Assembly: GCA_017886575.1 (NCBI GenBank)
Contig: JAGHJP010000035.1
Coordinates: 1 to 47,291 of the forward strand
From: Clostridia bacterium
GTDB lineage: Bacteria > Bacillota > Clostridia > Christensenellales > Borkfalkiaceae
Direction: 5' to 3'
DNA length: 47,291 nucleotides
This document shows positions 15,036 to 21,445 of this stretch, one piece after another. Position numbers and translations under genes: made by a program. The notes beneath the pieces are model-generated. The model saw only the letters and a program-made list of their open reading frames with translations. It had not been told where the DNA came from and did not search any database. Numbering within the stretch: the stretch's first letter is position 1; the number at the start of each line of letters is the position of its first letter.

Positions 15036-15626
15036 ATGCGGACGTTGGAGGAGATCAACGAAAAACTGTATAGCGATATATCGCGGTTGCACCGTTACGA
15101 AGAGTTCATGGACGCGAAGAACGCGGAAGAGGTGGCGCAGAACATATTCGAGGAGTACCGTCACGAAGTGGAACTGTATAAAAAGCAGCGGGAGTTGGCG
15201 CGGGAAAAGAGCATGTACGAAATAAAATCGCTGACGCGCGCATTGAAGCCGCGATCTTTCCTGGGCATGTTCAAGAGCAAGACGGCGAAGATCTCCAACG
15301 CGCAGCTGGCGGAGATAGAAAAACAGTATTGCGACATTTTTACGCCGAGCGGGGCGGTATACGAGGCATTGAACAGCGTTATGAGAGAACCGGACGAGGA
15401 CGCGGCGGCAGAGCCGGAGGCGGAAGAGACGCCGACCGAGGCGACGGCGGAGAACGCAGCAGCAGAGCCGAAGGAGCCGCCGGACGAAGAGGTCATTATC
15501 GACGACGAGGAGGAAGAGGAAGAAAACACGCCGGAAGGGGCGGAGCAATTAAAGATAGAGATGACAGAGGAGGACAAGGAGGCAAAAGAGAATGGCGAAG
15601 TACATCAATCTGGAAAAAGTGAATAA
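15036..15626 (+). CDS. Coiled-coil protein with highly acidic C-terminal tail
   Basis: The 196-aa protein starts at ATG 15036 with GAGGAGG upstream. Residues 1-75 are predicted helical and partly coiled coil (LEEINEKLYSDISRLHRYEEF; EEYRHEVELYKKQRELAREK). The middle is basic (RALKPRSFLGMFKSKTAKI). From about 115 the tail is Glu, Pro, Ala and Asp (EEVIIDDEEEEEENTP). It directly follows the Zot-like gene and may partner it. The acidic tail could balance the basic proteins of the element. No family recognised. Confidence 0.72.
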   Translation: MRTLEEINEKLYSDISRLHRYEEFMDAKNAEEVAQNIFEEYRHEVELYKKQRELAREKSMYEIKSLTRALKPRSFLGMFKSKTAKISNAQLAEIEKQYCDIFTPSGAVYEALNSVMREPDEDAAAEPEAEETPTEATAENAAAEPKEPPDEEVIIDDEEEEEENTPEGAEQLKIEMTEEDKEAKENGEVHQSGKSE

Positions 15627-15855
15627 GGCATTTTTCGATACGCGGCTGTACGTGTTGTCAAAGGTTTATGACGCATACGGCGAAGAAGAGGGGAAGATCT
15701 TGCTCATGAAGTGGGCGGAAGAGTGCGGGCGGAGCCCGTCCACGATCCGCGCGGCGATTACGTCGTTGAAATTAAACGGACTTGTGGAGAGCGACGGACA
15801 GAAAGTCAAGATTATGAAAGGCGTGATCAAGGAATCGCAGAAGCGCGGGGCGTAA
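15592..15855 (+). CDS. Small winged-helix-like DNA-binding protein
   Basis: The 87-aa protein overlaps the previous gene by 35 bp in another frame. It contains a helix-turn-helix pattern (GKILLMKWAEECGRSPSTIRAAITSLKLNGLVESDGQKVKIMKG) whose NGLVES-x-G-x-KVKI end is typical of a wing. It resembles DnaD/replication-type or GntR-like winged helices and lies 200 bp upstream of the Rep-like gene. Control of copy number or of rep expression is a reasonable guess. Confidence 0.72.
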   Translation: MAKYINLEKVNKAFFDTRLYVLSKVYDAYGEEEGKILLMKWAEECGRSPSTIRAAITSLKLNGLVESDGQKVKIMKGVIKESQKRGA

Positions 15856-15936
15856 AAAGTCCCGCAAACTTCGGCAAGGCGGGAAACAAGGATATAACGG
15901 GAAGTTATAGGGAAAGGCAGTCAGGGCGGCAAAAGT

Positions 15937-16004
15937 AAGATCTTCGAAGATCTTCGGCGTGTGGATGAGAAGTTCATCGGCGGCGATCTCCGCCTTCGAG
16001 GCGG
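15937..16004. promoter_or_regulatory. Palindromes upstream of the rep-like gene (possible operator or origin)
   Basis: AAGATCTTCGAAGATCTT (15937-15954) is a perfect 18-bp palindrome. CCGCC-TTCGA-GGCGG (15990-16004) is a second hairpin, and a CCCGC/GCGGG pair lies at about 15862-15884. All occupy the 197-bp gap before the Rep-like start. They are candidates for binding of the 15592 winged-helix protein or of Rep itself. Confidence 0.5.
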
Positions 16005-16052
16005 CAAAAATACCGTCAAGACATAACGTAAACTTATAGGGAGAAAAAACAA

Positions 16053-17099
16053 ATGAGTGAAGCAACGGCAGCAGAAAGAAGTATCGCAAGCGGCTATTTC
16101 AAAAAGCCGTATGAGATCCACGGCAAGTATTCGAGGAGCCGAGGATCGTTCATCGCGCTCATCAACAGTTACGATGTCGAGGAGCGCGACTGCAAAATGG
16201 GGTATAAGAAGATCTGCGAGTTGCTGAACATCAGCCGCTCCACGGCGGTGCGCACGATCAAGCAGGCGGAAGCGGCGGGGGAGATCACCCGCGTGCGGAA
16301 TAAAACCTATACCGAATACCACATGAAGGACATCATGAAAGGGGAGTTCGAGCGCGTGGGGTTTTGGCTGTATGCGTTCGAGTTCAAAATAGACGGCGCG
16401 TTGCGCAAACTGACGAAATCGGAAATCGATCTGTACAGTGAATTGTACACGAAGATTACGGACAAGGAGAACAAAGAGAAGGCATATTACGGCAGCGCGC
16501 AGAGTTTGAGCGCGATCTTGAAGATGTGTCCGAATACGGTCATAAAGTCCTTGCGCGCTCTCATGAAGGCGGATTTGATATACCGGCAGAAGGCGTTGAA
16601 CGGGCATGAGAAGAGCCGCTACACGCTGAATATGGACTTTGTGCGGGCGTTGGAACGGGATAAGCGCCGCCAAAAGAAGAGAAAGGCGGAGCTGGCGAAG
16701 AGAGAGGCGGACCCGCAGGCAGCGGCGCGGGAACAGGCGATCGCGGCGTCGGACGAAAGAGCCGAGCGGGAACGGCACTATTCCCGCCTTCGCGCAGCGG
16801 CGGAGCGGATCGCCGAGGACAACCGCCGCAGGGCGTTCCGCGATACGGAGTATAAGATCACAGACGGAAAACTGTCGGACGTGGAGAGGAGAGCCGCCAG
16901 GGCGGAAGCCTTCGGGGCGGAAAATCTGCCCGAACTGTTGGCGGAAGTGAAGAAAATAAAGGCGCGGAAAAGTGCCTTACTCTCGGGCATGGGTATGTCG
17001 GAGAGCGATTTACAGCCGAAGTACCGTTGTAAAAAGTGTTCCGACACGGGTTTTTTGCCGGACGGTCGGGCGTGCGACTGTTACCACCCGAAGCGATGA
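16053..17099 (+). CDS. Replication-initiator-like protein with C-terminal DnaI/DnaC-type zinc motif
   Basis: The 348-aa protein has two winged-helix-like regions (about 35-90: KKICELLNISRSTAVRTIKQAEAAGEITRVRNK; about 145-195: GSAQSLSAILKMCPNTVIKSLRALMKADLIYRQ), then a long basic helical linker. The C-terminal module (about 270-348) closely resembles the N-terminus of DnaI/DnaC-type helicase loaders: ERRAARAE...LPELLAEVKKIKARKSALLSGMGMSESDLQPKYRCKKCSDTGFLPDGRACDC. Its cysteines (C326, C329, C341, C343) match the zinc-binding helicase-interaction domain known from B. subtilis DnaI. No AAA+ domain follows. This suggests an initiator that recruits the host replicative helicase directly. AGGGAG precedes the ATG. 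Confidence 0.78.
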   Translation: MSEATAAERSIASGYFKKPYEIHGKYSRSRGSFIALINSYDVEERDCKMGYKKICELLNISRSTAVRTIKQAEAAGEITRVRNKTYTEYHMKDIMKGEFERVGFWLYAFEFKIDGALRKLTKSEIDLYSELYTKITDKENKEKAYYGSAQSLSAILKMCPNTVIKSLRALMKADLIYRQKALNGHEKSRYTLNMDFVRALERDKRRQKKRKAELAKREADPQAAAREQAIAASDERAERERHYSRLRAAAERIAEDNRRRAFRDTEYKITDGKLSDVERRAARAEAFGAENLPELLAEVKKIKARKSALLSGMGMSESDLQPKYRCKKCSDTGFLPDGRACDCYHPKR

Positions 17100-17873
17100 G
17101 GATCGCCGGCGGGCGTGAGCGCGGCAGGACAAGGGAATTGAAAAATACATAAAAAAGCGCGGATAGTGCCGCGCTTATCGTCATGGAAAGAAAGTCCGTC
17201 TGGATGGGGCGACCCGCCGGGCGGCTTTTTCTTTTGCTTATCTCTTAAAATTTGCGAATTTATGGTGTTCAAAATTGAAAAAGGTGTATTCAAAAATGCG
17301 GTAGCCGTGTATTTCCAATACACGAAAAAGAAGTTTAATAATTATAACGCGCGATACGTGCGTGTGCGTATACGCGCGGAGCGCCCGCAGAGCGGGGCGC
17401 GGGAGAAAGGAAGCCGCGGGGCGGCTTGGGATTGATACGGCGCGGGAGCCCAGCTGCGGGAAAATCGTTTTTCCGTGCAGAAAAATTGCGCGCTGAATGC
17501 GGAAGGCTTATCGCCTTACCGTCATCAGTTTATTCTTGCGGGCTACGCCCGCGCCAATAAACGAAACCCCCGCCCCCCTTGCAGGTTTTCTGTTTTTCTG
17601 CATGCCTGTTCGGTACCGTTACGTGGGGAGAAAGGGCTTTTCTTTGGTCGTTCCCGGGCAGATCTCCCGCCGCACGGGCGGTTTCCCGCGGCAAAGCCCG
17701 CCGCGCCCCGCCGAGATCCCGCGCCCGGGCTGCCGCGCCCGCCGCTTTCGTTGCTCGCCGAAGTGTCTCCGGCGCGGATCCGCGCGACCGGCATGAAAAA
17801 AAGAACGGCAAAAACGCCGCTCTTCCTCTGTTTTGATTGCAAAAAATGTGGAAATGTGATAGAATATAATCAA
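17100..17873. other. Non-coding region after rep; palindromes and GC-rich stretches (candidate origin)
   Basis: No convincing gene is seen; open frames here lack ribosome-binding sites and have arginine/proline-rich random composition. An AAGCGCGG/CCGCGCTT hairpin lies at about 17154-17176, followed by T on the minus strand. GTGTATT-TCC-AATACAC is at 17307-17323 with a further GTGTATT at 17284-17290. An alternating CGCGCGATACG...CGTATACGCGCG palindrome lies at about 17348-17378. Position after rep fits an origin or iteron region, but this is inference. Confidence 0.45.
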
Positions 17874-17874
17874 G

Positions 17875-17907
17875 CAACAGGGACGAACCCGAAGGCGGTT
17901 GACCCTC
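17875..17907 (+). repeat. Left arm of a 33-bp inverted repeat around the small toxin-like gene
   Basis: Starting CAACAGGGACGAACC, this arm matches the reverse complement of 18103-18135 at both ends (CAACAGGG and CGGTTGACCCTC) with differences in the centre. It begins about 5 nt after a TATAAT box (17865-17870), so it would form the 5' end of the rightward transcript. Confidence 0.75.
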
Positions 17908-17953
17908 CCGGGGGGAAATGATGATTTTTCATTTTCCGGCAGGAGGTGATTTT

Positions 17954-18058
17954 ATGCGAATCGAATTGATTGCGCTGCTTTCACTGCTCGTGAACGGCGG
18001 CTATATACATTCCTTTCATGTTACAAAAGATAAAATCTATGTAACCATAAAAAAATAA
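17954..18058 (+). CDS. 34-aa peptide, putative type I toxin
   Basis: The peptide begins MRIELIALLSLLVNGGYIHS and ends YVTIKK: a hydrophobic N-terminal helix followed by a strand-forming basic tail. An excellent AGGAGGTGATTTT ribosome-binding site (17941-17953) precedes the ATG. It is too short for ordinary gene callers. It sits between two convergent promoters, shares a bidirectional terminator with an oppositely directed RNA, and is framed by inverted repeats at both transcript starts. That is the layout of type I toxin-antitoxin loci such as par/fst. Toxicity and antitoxin RNA are inferred. Confidence 0.65.
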   Translation: MRIELIALLSLLVNGGYIHSFHVTKDKIYVTIKK

Positions 18059-18093
18059 CCGCCCAACGCTGAACCTCAGGGCAGTTATTTTTT
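18052..18093. terminator. Bidirectional terminator between convergent transcripts
   Basis: AAAATAACCGCCC (18052-18064) pairs with GGGCAGTTATTTT (18079-18091) with one mismatch. T-runs follow on both strands. It ends the peptide mRNA from the left and the antisense RNA from the right. Confidence 0.8.
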
Positions 18094-18136
18094 AACACGC
18101 ATGAGGGTCAACCGTTAAAGGTCTTGCCCCTGTTGT
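18059..18136 (-). ncRNA. Putative antisense (antitoxin) RNA
   Basis: A consensus promoter at 18171-18143 fires leftward and the bidirectional terminator ends the transcript near 18052, giving an RNA of about 80 nt with no reading frame of its own. It overlaps the 3' part of the peptide mRNA. It is the expected antitoxin of a type I system; expression is not shown. Confidence 0.5.
18103..18135 (-). repeat. Right arm of the 33-bp inverted repeat; 5' end of the putative antitoxin RNA
   Basis: On the minus strand this arm reads CAACAGGGGCAAGACC...CGGTTGACCCTC, nearly the same as 17875-17907 on the plus strand. It begins at the predicted transcription start of the minus-strand promoter at 18143-18171. 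Confidence 0.75.
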
Positions 18137-18142
18137 GATTTT

Positions 18143-18171
18143 ATTTTACCACAAGTTTTTTGCTTTGTCAA
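18143..18171 (-). promoter_or_regulatory. Strong minus-strand promoter of the antisense RNA
   Basis: On the minus strand TTGACA (18171-18166), a 17-bp spacer and TAAAAT (18148-18143) are near consensus. The opposing peptide promoter has a TATAAT (17865-17870) but no clear -35 box. This fits strong antitoxin and weak toxin transcription. Confidence 0.75.
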
Positions 18172-18313
18172 TAGATTTTTTGCGGATTTCTTTGCAGTGT
18201 TTTTTAATAAACAAGGGGAAAACAAGTGTATTTTTGGACGATTTCCCGATATTTTAATATATTTTTACCCTATTTTGCCCTTTTTTAATCAAAAAATCAC
18301 CCGTTTTGGCGCC

Positions 18314-18404
18314 CTGTTAATCAGGATGTCGAAGGTTCAAGTCCTTTAGAGGCAGCCAAAAAGCCTTGATTTTTGCCGAAATCAAGGCTTTTTTCGTGCT
18401 TTTT
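18314..18404 (+). repeat. attR: direct repeat with displaced 3' half of the tRNA-Asn gene
   Basis: This copy matches 164-254 with one mismatch. It contains the tRNA from the anticodon loop to CCA (18314-18358) and the operon terminator (to about 18397), but no 5' half of the tRNA. It is therefore the original 3' end pushed 18,150 bp away by integration. Confidence 0.93.
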
Positions 18405-18595
18405 TTGTGTTTGGATGCGCCGATAAAGATGCTTTCGGGCGAAAAAAATAAATCTGAATCGTCAAGGAGATCCAGTCATAGACAAGGAAAAAACGACATA
18501 AAAAAAGAAAAGGCGGGGAAACGGATCACTCCGAATACTGTTTTGTCACCAACGTTCAAGCCTTTTGGGCGAACAAATAACCTTTTCTTGACTAT

Positions 18596-18624
18596 ATTGT
18601 ACGACAGGAGAGCGGAAAAGTCAA
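18596..18624 (-). promoter_or_regulatory. Orphan minus-strand promoter facing the attachment site
   Basis: On the minus strand TTGACT (18624-18619), a 17-bp spacer and TACAAT (18601-18596) form a good sigma-A promoter. The transcript would run leftward over 18590-18405. That stretch holds no gene longer than about 17 codons on that strand (GTG ATC CGT... near 18530). Confidence 0.6.
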
Positions 18625-18778
18625 GTAAAAATTATGAACGGGGCGTATTTTTGCCGGAAAGGGCGAGCGCAGAGGCGTTGTCCGGCCGTCGGGCGGTTTT
18701 CCTCGTGAAAAACTTTTTCGGGACGGAACGGCGCCGAAAGGTCCGCGGAAAAGCGGAAGAAATATTTTGGAAGGGAAT

Positions 18779-18851
18779 AAAAAAGCCGACCCCTCTGTTA
18801 CGGCTGAGTCGGGGTGATACGTTTCGCGAATAACGTATCTGTCTCAAGGAC
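18779..18851 (-). ncRNA. Putative small RNA of about 70 nt
   Basis: A consensus promoter (18886-18858) is followed within about 70 nt by a structured GC-rich end and TTTTTT (18784-18779 on the plus strand as A residues). A GATACGTT/AACGTATC stem (about 18817-18840) lies in the middle. Near the 3' end competing stems are possible (AGCCG/CGGCT, ACCCC/GGGGT, CCGAC/GTCGG). There is no reading frame. No known RNA family is recognised. Confidence 0.5.
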
Positions 18852-18857
18852 ATTATC

Positions 18858-18886
18858 AGTATAACTCTTTTTTTCGAAATTGTCAA
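18858..18886 (-). promoter_or_regulatory. Promoter of the putative small RNA
   Basis: On the minus strand TTGACA (18886-18881), a 17-bp spacer and TATACT (18863-18858). It is divergent from the promoter at 18955-18983. Confidence 0.75.
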
Positions 18887-18954
18887 GTGTGCGGAGAAAA
18901 ATAAAATCATGTCCCTTGTTTTTTTGCTTTTCCGAAAAAATTCGGTTTTCCCCC

Positions 18955-18983
18955 TTGTCAAATATCTCTTTTTATAGTATAAT
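18955..18983 (+). promoter_or_regulatory. Promoter of the 19013 gene
   Basis: TTGTCA (18955-18960), a 17-bp spacer and TATAAT (18978-18983). The start codon follows about 30 bp downstream, after AAAGGAG. Confidence 0.85.
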
Positions 18984-19012
18984 GCTGTATATACACAAAG
19001 GAGAAACGGGAT

Positions 19013-20500
19013 ATGGACGAGCAGAAACAGGAACGGCAGGATGTCGGCGCGTCGTCGGAAGACGCACAAAACGCGGACATGGGCGCCCCGACGCCGAAAA
19101 ACCGACGGGCGGCGAATGAAGAACAAAACGCAGGCATGGGTGCCTCGGGCGCAGAACTTCGACAAACGGCGGACGTGCAGGGGGGACCGGCTGCGGGGAC
19201 AGACGGGGCGGAACAATCCGCTTCCCGCTACGAGTGGACGGTGCGCTATCTCGGCAAGAGCCTGCATTTTTGGGCATGCCTGCTGATCGCCGTGCTGACC
19301 GCCATGGTCAGCATCCTGTCTACGAGCACGCTGAACGACAACCGCGCCTCGACGGTATTCATCGTCTTTGCGGGCATACTGGTCATCATCGCCGCCATCT
19401 ATCTGTACGGCGCGTGGGGCGTGCTGTCCGCGGCGCTGGCGGCGCTGCTCTTCTGCCTGACCATCCGCACTTCGGTGTGGGGCATCCTTCTGAACATCGC
19501 CGCGAACACGCTGCAGGCGTTCATCATCTATCTCGTGTTCAAGTTTACCGATATCGACGAAACGGTGGGGGAAAAGAACGGCGTCATCACGAGTTATAAA
19601 TTCATCATGCTTGCGCTGGGCGGCACGTTCGTCATTCTGAGTTTTCTCTTCGACCGCTTCATCATCCTCTATGTTTTTTTCGCGCTTCTCATCGCCGCGG
19701 CGGGGATATTCTCCGTACTGGAAAAGCGGCCGAGCAAGATCCTGTTCGTCCTGCTCGTCTGCATTCTGCCGAGTTTTGCGGGAGGACTTCTGAACTCCTT
19801 CTTCGAGCTCACGCAGGCGGGGAGCACGGTGGAAAAATGGTATGAATCCGCCGCCGTCTGGGGGCTGTCGAACAGCGTGCTCTTCGGGTCCTTCGGTTAT
19901 CTTCTCCTGGGCGCGATGGGACGTTTCAAGGAAAAATCGGCGCGTTGGCAGAAGGGAAGATTTTCTTTCAAGAGAAAGCCGCCCCGCGAGTTCCCCGTGA
20001 AGGTCGCGAGCATTATCTATTATATCGCGACGCTCCTTTGGAATGCGCTCTTTTATGTCATGTATTTTCTCGGCTGGATGCAGAACGATACGCCCGTCTA
20101 CCTCTTTCCGTGGGCGGTCGGCAACCTCTTTTTCATCGTCAATCTCTGCCTGTCCACACGGGAAGAGGTCGAGAAGATGACGGCGGAAAAGGCGTTCGGC
20201 TGGTTCGAACAGCGCGCGGTCGTGGCGGAGAACAACACGCAGATGCTCATCGCGGTCATCGCCTTTCTTTTGCCCCTGTGTGCCAGCTACCTCGGCGGGA
20301 TCACGGAGAGCATTGCCTTCATCTTCGTGCTGAACATCACCGCCGCCGTCATCTCCATCGGGCTCATCTGGATCCCCAAGGGCGCCGTCCGCATCATGGA
20401 GATCGTGAAGGACATGAAGACGGTCTTTCACCTGTACACCCTCTCCCTGCTGCTGTTGAGCGCCGTGATGATGGTCAGCAACGGCACGCTCGGTATCTGA
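19013..20500 (+). CDS. Polytopic membrane protein of unknown function
   Basis: The 495-aa protein has a polar, low-complexity N-terminus of about 75 residues with a repeated unit (NADMGAPTPKNRR and NAGMGASGAELRQ). About 12 hydrophobic segments follow from residue 85 to 490. No transporter motif is recognised. A charged cytoplasmic loop (about 305-330, RFKEKSARWQKGRFSFKRKPPREFP) splits the membrane part. AAAGGAG precedes the ATG and a good promoter lies upstream. It probably forms a short unit with guaD, 39 bp downstream. Confidence 0.8.
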   Translation: MDEQKQERQDVGASSEDAQNADMGAPTPKNRRAANEEQNAGMGASGAELRQTADVQGGPAAGTDGAEQSASRYEWTVRYLGKSLHFWACLLIAVLTAMVSILSTSTLNDNRASTVFIVFAGILVIIAAIYLYGAWGVLSAALAALLFCLTIRTSVWGILLNIAANTLQAFIIYLVFKFTDIDETVGEKNGVITSYKFIMLALGGTFVILSFLFDRFIILYVFFALLIAAAGIFSVLEKRPSKILFVLLVCILPSFAGGLLNSFFELTQAGSTVEKWYESAAVWGLSNSVLFGSFGYLLLGAMGRFKEKSARWQKGRFSFKRKPPREFPVKVASIIYYIATLLWNALFYVMYFLGWMQNDTPVYLFPWAVGNLFFIVNLCLSTREEVEKMTAEKAFGWFEQRAVVAENNTQMLIAVIAFLLPLCASYLGGITESIAFIFVLNITAAVISIGLIWIPKGAVRIMEIVKDMKTVFHLYTLSLLLLSAVMMVSNGTLGI

Positions 20501-20539
20501 CGATGGGCGGAAAATAACATCGATAAGGAGAACAAAACT

Positions 20540-21001
20540 ATGGATCGTTTCATGCAAGTTGCCGTCGAAGAGGCGGAAAAGGGCATTTTGTCCGACGAGG
20601 GCGGGCCGTTCGGCAGTGTGGTGGTGAAGGACGGGGAGATCGTCGGCAGGGGGCACAACCAGGTCGTCCTGCTGAAAGACCCGACCTGCCACGGGGAAAT
20701 GCAGGCGATCCGGAACGCCTGCCGCCGCCTCGGCACGTTCGATCTGTCCGGCTGCGTGCTGTACACGACCGGCGAACCCTGCCAAATGTGCCTGACCGCC
20801 TGTCTGTGGGCGCGGCTCGACAAGGTGTATTACGGCTGCACCATCGCGGACAATGCCGCCATCGGTTTCCGCGATCAAAAGTTCGACGAATTGTTCAGCG
20901 GGCGCGACAAGCTGGGCGATTATCTGCAGGAGCTGGACAGGGACGCCTGCCTGCAACTCTTCGCCCGTTACAACGGACTGAAAAAAAAGACCAATTATTG
21001 A
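20540..21001 (+). CDS. guaD: Guanine deaminase-like nucleoside/base deaminase
   Basis: The 153-aa protein belongs to the cytidine/deoxycytidylate deaminase superfamily. It has the zinc motif HGE (CHGEMQAIRNACRRLG, about 53-68) and PCQMC (about 83-87, GEPCQMCLTACLWARLDKVYYG). GGPFGSVVVKDGEIVGRGHNQV near the N-terminus and the length agree with B. subtilis GuaD, which converts guanine to xanthine and ammonia. tRNA-adenosine deaminase (TadA) is the alternative but normally reads HAE and PCPMC. AAGGAG precedes the ATG. Confidence 0.82.
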   Translation: MDRFMQVAVEEAEKGILSDEGGPFGSVVVKDGEIVGRGHNQVVLLKDPTCHGEMQAIRNACRRLGTFDLSGCVLYTTGEPCQMCLTACLWARLDKVYYGCTIADNAAIGFRDQKFDELFSGRDKLGDYLQELDRDACLQLFARYNGLKKKTNY

Positions 21002-21146
21002 AGGCGGCGATTTTCCTTTTCTCCGTTTTTCATAAACGAAAAGAAGCGTGAACAAAGGGGAATGGCGACGTACCCATGCCCGCGTTTACGGCGATAAACA
21101 AAGAACGGTCCGATCGATCGGGGGACCGTTCTTTTCAATATTCGCT

Positions 21147-21353
21147 TCAATATTCGCTCCGTCCCAGAAGGTAGTCCACGGACACGTCGAAGAGATCGGC
21201 AAGCCGCACCAGGTTTTCAAGCGTCGGTTCGGCGTCTCCGCGCTCGTAGCGGATATAGGAAGGTTGTCGGATGTGCAAATATTCGGCGACCTGCGTCTGC
21301 GTCAGTTTATTCAGTTTTCTCAGCTCTGTCAGGCGTTCCTGAAAAATTTTCAT
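21147..21353 (-). CDS. Small XRE-family regulator
   Basis: The 68-aa protein is a single HTH_XRE domain (QERLTELRKLNKLTQTQVAEYLHIRQPSYIRYERGDAEPTLENLVRLADLF) ending SVDYLLGRSEY. It is divergent from the zinc-ribbon membrane protein at 21446. The 92-bp gap holds a strong rightward promoter and a TTATAGC inverted repeat, so it most likely controls that gene and itself. AAAGGAAAG precedes its ATG. Confidence 0.88.
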   Translation of the reverse strand: MKIFQERLTELRKLNKLTQTQVAEYLHIRQPSYIRYERGDAEPTLENLVRLADLFDVSVDYLLGRSEY

Positions 21354-21369
21354 TTCTTTCCTTTTTTTA

Positions 21370-21426
21370 TTGACAATTATAGCAAATTGATATATAATGA
21401 TTGCATATTATAGCTTATCGCTATAA
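21370..21426 (+). promoter_or_regulatory. Rightward promoter with probable XRE operator
   Basis: TTGACA (21370-21375), a 17-bp spacer and TATAAT (21393-21398). TTATAGC (21408-21414) and GCTATAA (21420-21426) form an inverted repeat just downstream. Another ATTATAGC lies within the spacer (21376-21383). A leftward -10 (TATAAT, 21382-21377) overlaps it. Confidence 0.75.
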
Positions 21427-21445
21427 ATAAAGTGCAAAGGAGAAA

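Larger units (their letters stand above)
164..18404. mobile_element. tRNA-Asn-integrated element of about 18.2 kb with a Zot-like ATPase (filamentous-phage-like provirus or phage-plasmid)
   Basis: The boundaries are a 91-bp direct repeat (164-254 and 18314-18404, one mismatch at 225/18375) that begins in the tRNA anticodon loop. A tyrosine integrase lies immediately inside the left end, and an XRE repressor with operators follows. The cargo comprises a C5 methyltransferase, YefM-YoeB, a series of membrane-anchored extracytoplasmic proteins, a Zot/pI-like ATPase, a Rep-like protein and a type I toxin-like locus. No terminase, portal, capsid, tail, relaxase or type IV secretion genes are seen. 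Module order (surface proteins, assembly ATPase, replication) recalls inoviruses, but the element is large for one and the initiator is not a recognisable HUH Rep. Its class is therefore inferred. Confidence 0.9.

Noticed and set aside
17261-17435. 58-codon plus-strand frame starting MVFKIEKGVFKNAVAVYF
   Set aside because: It has no ribosome-binding site. Its second half is an Arg-rich reading of a GC palindrome, and it overlaps the candidate origin repeats.
17475-17877. Several overlapping frames of 85-148 codons
   Set aside because: They are Arg/Pro/Ala-rich on both strands, with no start signals and no domain. The region is treated as non-coding.
164-18404. Integrative conjugative element or tailed prophage
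   Set aside because: No relaxase, coupling protein, T4SS, terminase, portal, capsid or tail gene is recognisable. The Zot-like ATPase with membrane proteins points elsewhere.
18366-18833. 155-codon plus-strand frame after the attachment site
   Set aside because: It crosses the terminator copy and two minus-strand promoters, and shows no ribosome-binding site or protein-like pattern.
18632-21055. 807-residue minus-strand open frame
   Set aside because: It lies opposite the polytopic membrane protein and guaD. Its His/Arg/Asp-rich composition is that of the antisense frame of GC-rich genes, and it has no ribosome-binding site or domain.
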